Positions 62,361-64,000 of a stretch of DNA of 64,000 bases are shown here, in pieces. The stretch covers positions 1 to 64,000 of the forward strand of contig NZ_AUAZ01000002.1 in NCBI RefSeq assembly GCF_000428985.1, given 5' to 3'. The DNA is from Marinobacterium litorale DSM 23545 (GTDB lineage: Bacteria; Pseudomonadota; Gammaproteobacteria; Pseudomonadales; Balneatricaceae). Position numbers and translations under genes: made by a program. Within the stretch, counting starts at the first letter, position 1. Each line of letters begins with the position of its first letter. The notes beneath the pieces are model-generated. The model did no database searches. It was not told the DNA's origin and was given only the letters and a program-made list of their open reading frames with translations.

Positions 62361-62412
62361 GGCTCCGCTTGTCCCAACTGAAAAATGGCGTCCATTTTAG
62401 GTGGGGGAGCGG

Positions 62413-62952
62413 TCAGCCACAAGTCGGATACGCGCGGCCTGAATCGAATGAGCGATGAAACCGCCCTGACACACTCAGGTCGGCCCGGGTCCGGCTCTCT
62501 ACAAACTCGATCAGCCGGTCTATCTCATGCTCATTGAAAACCGGGATTCCGCCCCGAATCAGCTCATTGGCGGCAACACCCGGATGATTGACTTTTTCGC
62601 CGGTGAAACTGCCGTCGTAGGTGGCGTGGTTTCCGCAGGATGGACTGTTGGCTTTCATCAAGGCACAGATGCAACCATGATCCCGCGCAATATCCGCGGT
62701 GAGTTCTGCACCGGCTAAATATTGAGGGGTAAGGTCCTGGCCTTCGTCTGTGGTTACGAGTATCGGGAAACGGCTCTGTACTTCGGCGGCGGGACGGGGA
62801 GTGGGTAAGCCTCCCAGCACCTCCGGGCAGGCCATGACCAGTCGGTCTTCGCGTTTCCATTGCGCGAGTACCGGGTGGTCAAGCAGATTGTGCTGACCAT
62901 CATAACGAACGCGAGCGCCCAGCAGGCAGGCGCTGACGAGGATTTTAGCCAT
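62413..62952 (-). CDS. DUF523 family protein
   Basis: A 179-residue protein with family pattern SACLLGARVRYDG at the start, then CPEVLGGLPTPRPAAE and ALMKANSPSCG, the last two carrying conserved Cys residues. Function is unknown; Cys residues suggest metal or Fe-S binding. It is 52 bases upstream of proS on the same strand. Confidence 0.88.
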   Translation of the reverse strand: MAKILVSACLLGARVRYDGQHNLLDHPVLAQWKREDRLVMACPEVLGGLPTPRPAAEVQSRFPILVTTDEGQDLTPQYLAGAELTADIARDHGCICALMKANSPSCGNHATYDGSFTGEKVNHPGVAANELIRGGIPVFNEHEIDRLIEFVESRTRADLSVSGRFHRSFDSGRAYPTCG

Positions 62953-63091
62953 CGTTTTCCAATCCTTTATCCATTTTTATATTTATTCTAAGGGCAAGAG
63001 TTTAAAGCGATGTGTCAGTAACGGATAGATCGACCTTTGGTTAAAAATTTGATTCAGATCAATTAGTAGTCATGAGGACTGTATGGTTATT

Positions 63092-63120
63092 GTGCTCCCG
63101 GGGATTCTGTTCGGGAGCAC
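63092..63120 (-). terminator. Stem-loop after the MaoC gene
   Basis: GTGCTCCCG and CGGGAGCAC form a 9-bp perfect stem with an 11-base loop, 16 bases beyond the MaoC stop. There is no strong T-tract. The 183-base gap 62953-63135 holds no convincing gene. Confidence 0.5.
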
Positions 63121-63135
63121 CTGACCTCATCGAAG

Positions 63136-63573
63136 TCAGTCCTGCGCCGGGCGTTTGCTGACCATAAACGTGCCGCTGCCGGTCGCGACCAGTTTGTCAC
63201 CCACGTGGACATCAGTACGGCAGATGACTCGCTTACGGCGCGCGTCGATCTCGGTGACTGTCAGTGTCGCGCAGGCGGTATCGCCGATATGGACGGGAGC
63301 CTTAAAGCTGATCTGCTGATCGACATAGATGCATCCCGGCCCTGGCAGTCGCGTGCCTGCCACTGTTGAGATCAGCGCTGCGCTGAACATTCCATGTACG
63401 ATCCGGCCCCCGAAGGGGGTTGTCTTGGCATACTCCTCGTTGATATGAACCGGGTTGTTATCGCCGGAGATACCGGCGAAGGTGTAAACGTCCGATTCGG
63501 AGATCGTTTTGGCATAGGACGCACTCATGCCGATATCCAAATCTTCGAGATAGTAACCATGAAGTTCTTGCAT
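63136..63573 (-). CDS. MaoC-like (R)-specific enoyl-CoA hydratase
   Basis: A 145-residue hotdog-fold protein. The hydratase motif reads DVYTFAGISGDNNPVHINEEYA, with the catalytic Asp and His present, then FGGRIVHGMFSAALIS. Such PhaJ-like enzymes hydrate trans-2-enoyl-CoA to (R)-3-hydroxyacyl-CoA, linking fatty-acid breakdown to polyhydroxyalkanoate or other pathways. ATG 63573 with AGGATGG upstream is preferred; ATG 63585 is also in frame. Confidence 0.87.
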   Translation of the reverse strand: MQELHGYYLEDLDIGMSASYAKTISESDVYTFAGISGDNNPVHINEEYAKTTPFGGRIVHGMFSAALISTVAGTRLPGPGCIYVDQQISFKAPVHIGDTACATLTVTEIDARRKRVICRTDVHVGDKLVATGSGTFMVSKRPAQD

Positions 63574-63684
63574 AGCTGTATCCATCCTGGCGTTGGTATA
63601 CGTGAACGGTAAAACTGCACTGTCTAAATTTTGTAGACAGCCTAAGGTAGAGTTGTTGCATTCGTGTAAAGGAGTCTAACCCAA

Positions 63685-64000
63685 GTGTACAGTGCCGCGA
63701 AGGATGGAACGCAATCAATCGATGCCCGTTTATTGAGTGCAGAGGGACTGACTCTTATCCGGGATCAGCAGACGCTGTTGACGATCGACAGCCTGCTGTT
63801 TCGACCGGGCTTGCGTTATCTGATTACCGGTCCCTCCGGTGGAGGTAAATCGACACTCCTGCGCGCATTGATTGGTCTCGATCAGGGGCATACCGGAAAC
63901 GTTCGGTACGACGATACGCCGCTGGATAGCTGGCCTGCAACGACGCTTCGCCGTCGCGTTGCATATCTGCCGCAGCAGCCCGTGATGGTTGAGGGCAGTA
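63685..64000 (+). CDS. ABC transporter ATP-binding protein, N-terminal part (FetA/YbbL-like)
   Basis: The first 105 residues of an ABC ATPase that runs off the right edge. Walker A is GPSGGGKST and the Q-loop reads RRVAYLPQQPVM. The pattern of a short first domain, LITGPSGGGKSTLLRALIGL and RRRVAYLPQQ resembles FetA (YbbL), the ATPase of an iron exporter, but that rests on partial sequence. The start is GTG 63685, with AAAGGAG 10 bases upstream. Confidence 0.8.
   Translation, partial: MYSAAKDGTQSIDARLLSAEGLTLIRDQQTLLTIDSLLFRPGLRYLITGPSGGGKSTLLRALIGLDQGHTGNVRYDDTPLDSWPATTLRRRVAYLPQQPVMVEGS

Noticed and set aside
63458-63718. 86-residue minus-strand ORF upstream of the MaoC gene
   Set aside because: It overlaps the MaoC gene in another frame and the ABC ATPase start, with no recognisable domain.

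Overview
The window is a 64 kb piece of a gammaproteobacterial chromosome, most likely a marine, motile, respiratory lineage near Oceanospirillales or Pseudomonadales. Evidence for this includes RapA, TrmH, ZapE, a trpI gene divergent from trpBA, the block ArsC-like / wrbA / DUF2069 facing yihY (an arrangement I know from pseudomonads), a DctB/DctD-type system next to a TRAP transporter, and several cyclic-di-GMP proteins. It is ordinary core and accessory chromosome. The only mobile DNA seen is the tail of an IS630-type transposase cut by the left edge. No tRNA, rRNA, CRISPR array or prophage was recognised.

Layout. 1-0.3 kb: IS630 remnant. 0.4-5.1 kb: a nucleotide-signalling cluster with a class II cyclic-nucleotide phosphodiesterase-like protein, a GAF-GspE/PilB-type ATPase without its usual pilus or secretion partners, and a convergent GAF/HD-GYP protein. 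5.4-7.1 kb: prephenate dehydratase and TrmH. 7.1-14.1 kb: sensor kinase, sigma-54 activator, a clear -24/-12 promoter, then a TAXI-type TRAP binding protein and fused permease. 14.2-17.1 kb: RapA. 17.2-18.6 kb: a small copper-handling set (Cys/His-rich exported protein, DUF411 lipoprotein, CopC). 18.6-20.8 kb: LysR regulator divergent from cytochrome b561 and YceI. 21-25.4 kb: EAL protein, His-rich permease and a large exported phytase-like protein.

25.7-28.8 kb: trpA, trpB and divergent trpI. 28.9-41.7 kb: transporters, TetR/GST pair, cytochrome c, PqiA-domain protein, ZapE, MFS transporter, lipid kinase and phosphoesterase, YjfB, cold-shock protein, SDR, DUF2007, AzlCD and a flavoprotein. 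41.8-49.9 kb: aminotransferase, DOPA-dioxygenase-like protein, PhoD-like phosphatase, then an unusual membrane-anchored fusion of a TRAP DctP-type binding domain to an ABC-type periplasmic-binding domain, followed 21 bases later by a membrane GGDEF-EAL protein. 49.7-57.4 kb: a 55-residue ORF overlapping topB, LysR, a SufS-SufE fusion, DUF2069, WrbA, ArsC-like, YihY and acylphosphatase. 57.5-64 kb: a second GGDEF-EAL protein with a degenerate GGDEF motif, ProS, DUF523, a MaoC hydratase and the start of an ABC ATPase cut by the right edge.

Cyclic-di-GMP signalling runs through the window (HD-GYP, EAL, two GGDEF-EAL proteins). The best candidate for an undescribed system is the double-binding-domain fusion with its GGDEF-EAL neighbour (45.3-49.7 kb): it looks like a periplasmic solute sensor feeding cyclic-di-GMP turnover. 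Several start sites were moved to codons with a credible ribosome-binding site (stated per gene). Annotations rest on motif recognition by eye; no database search was run.
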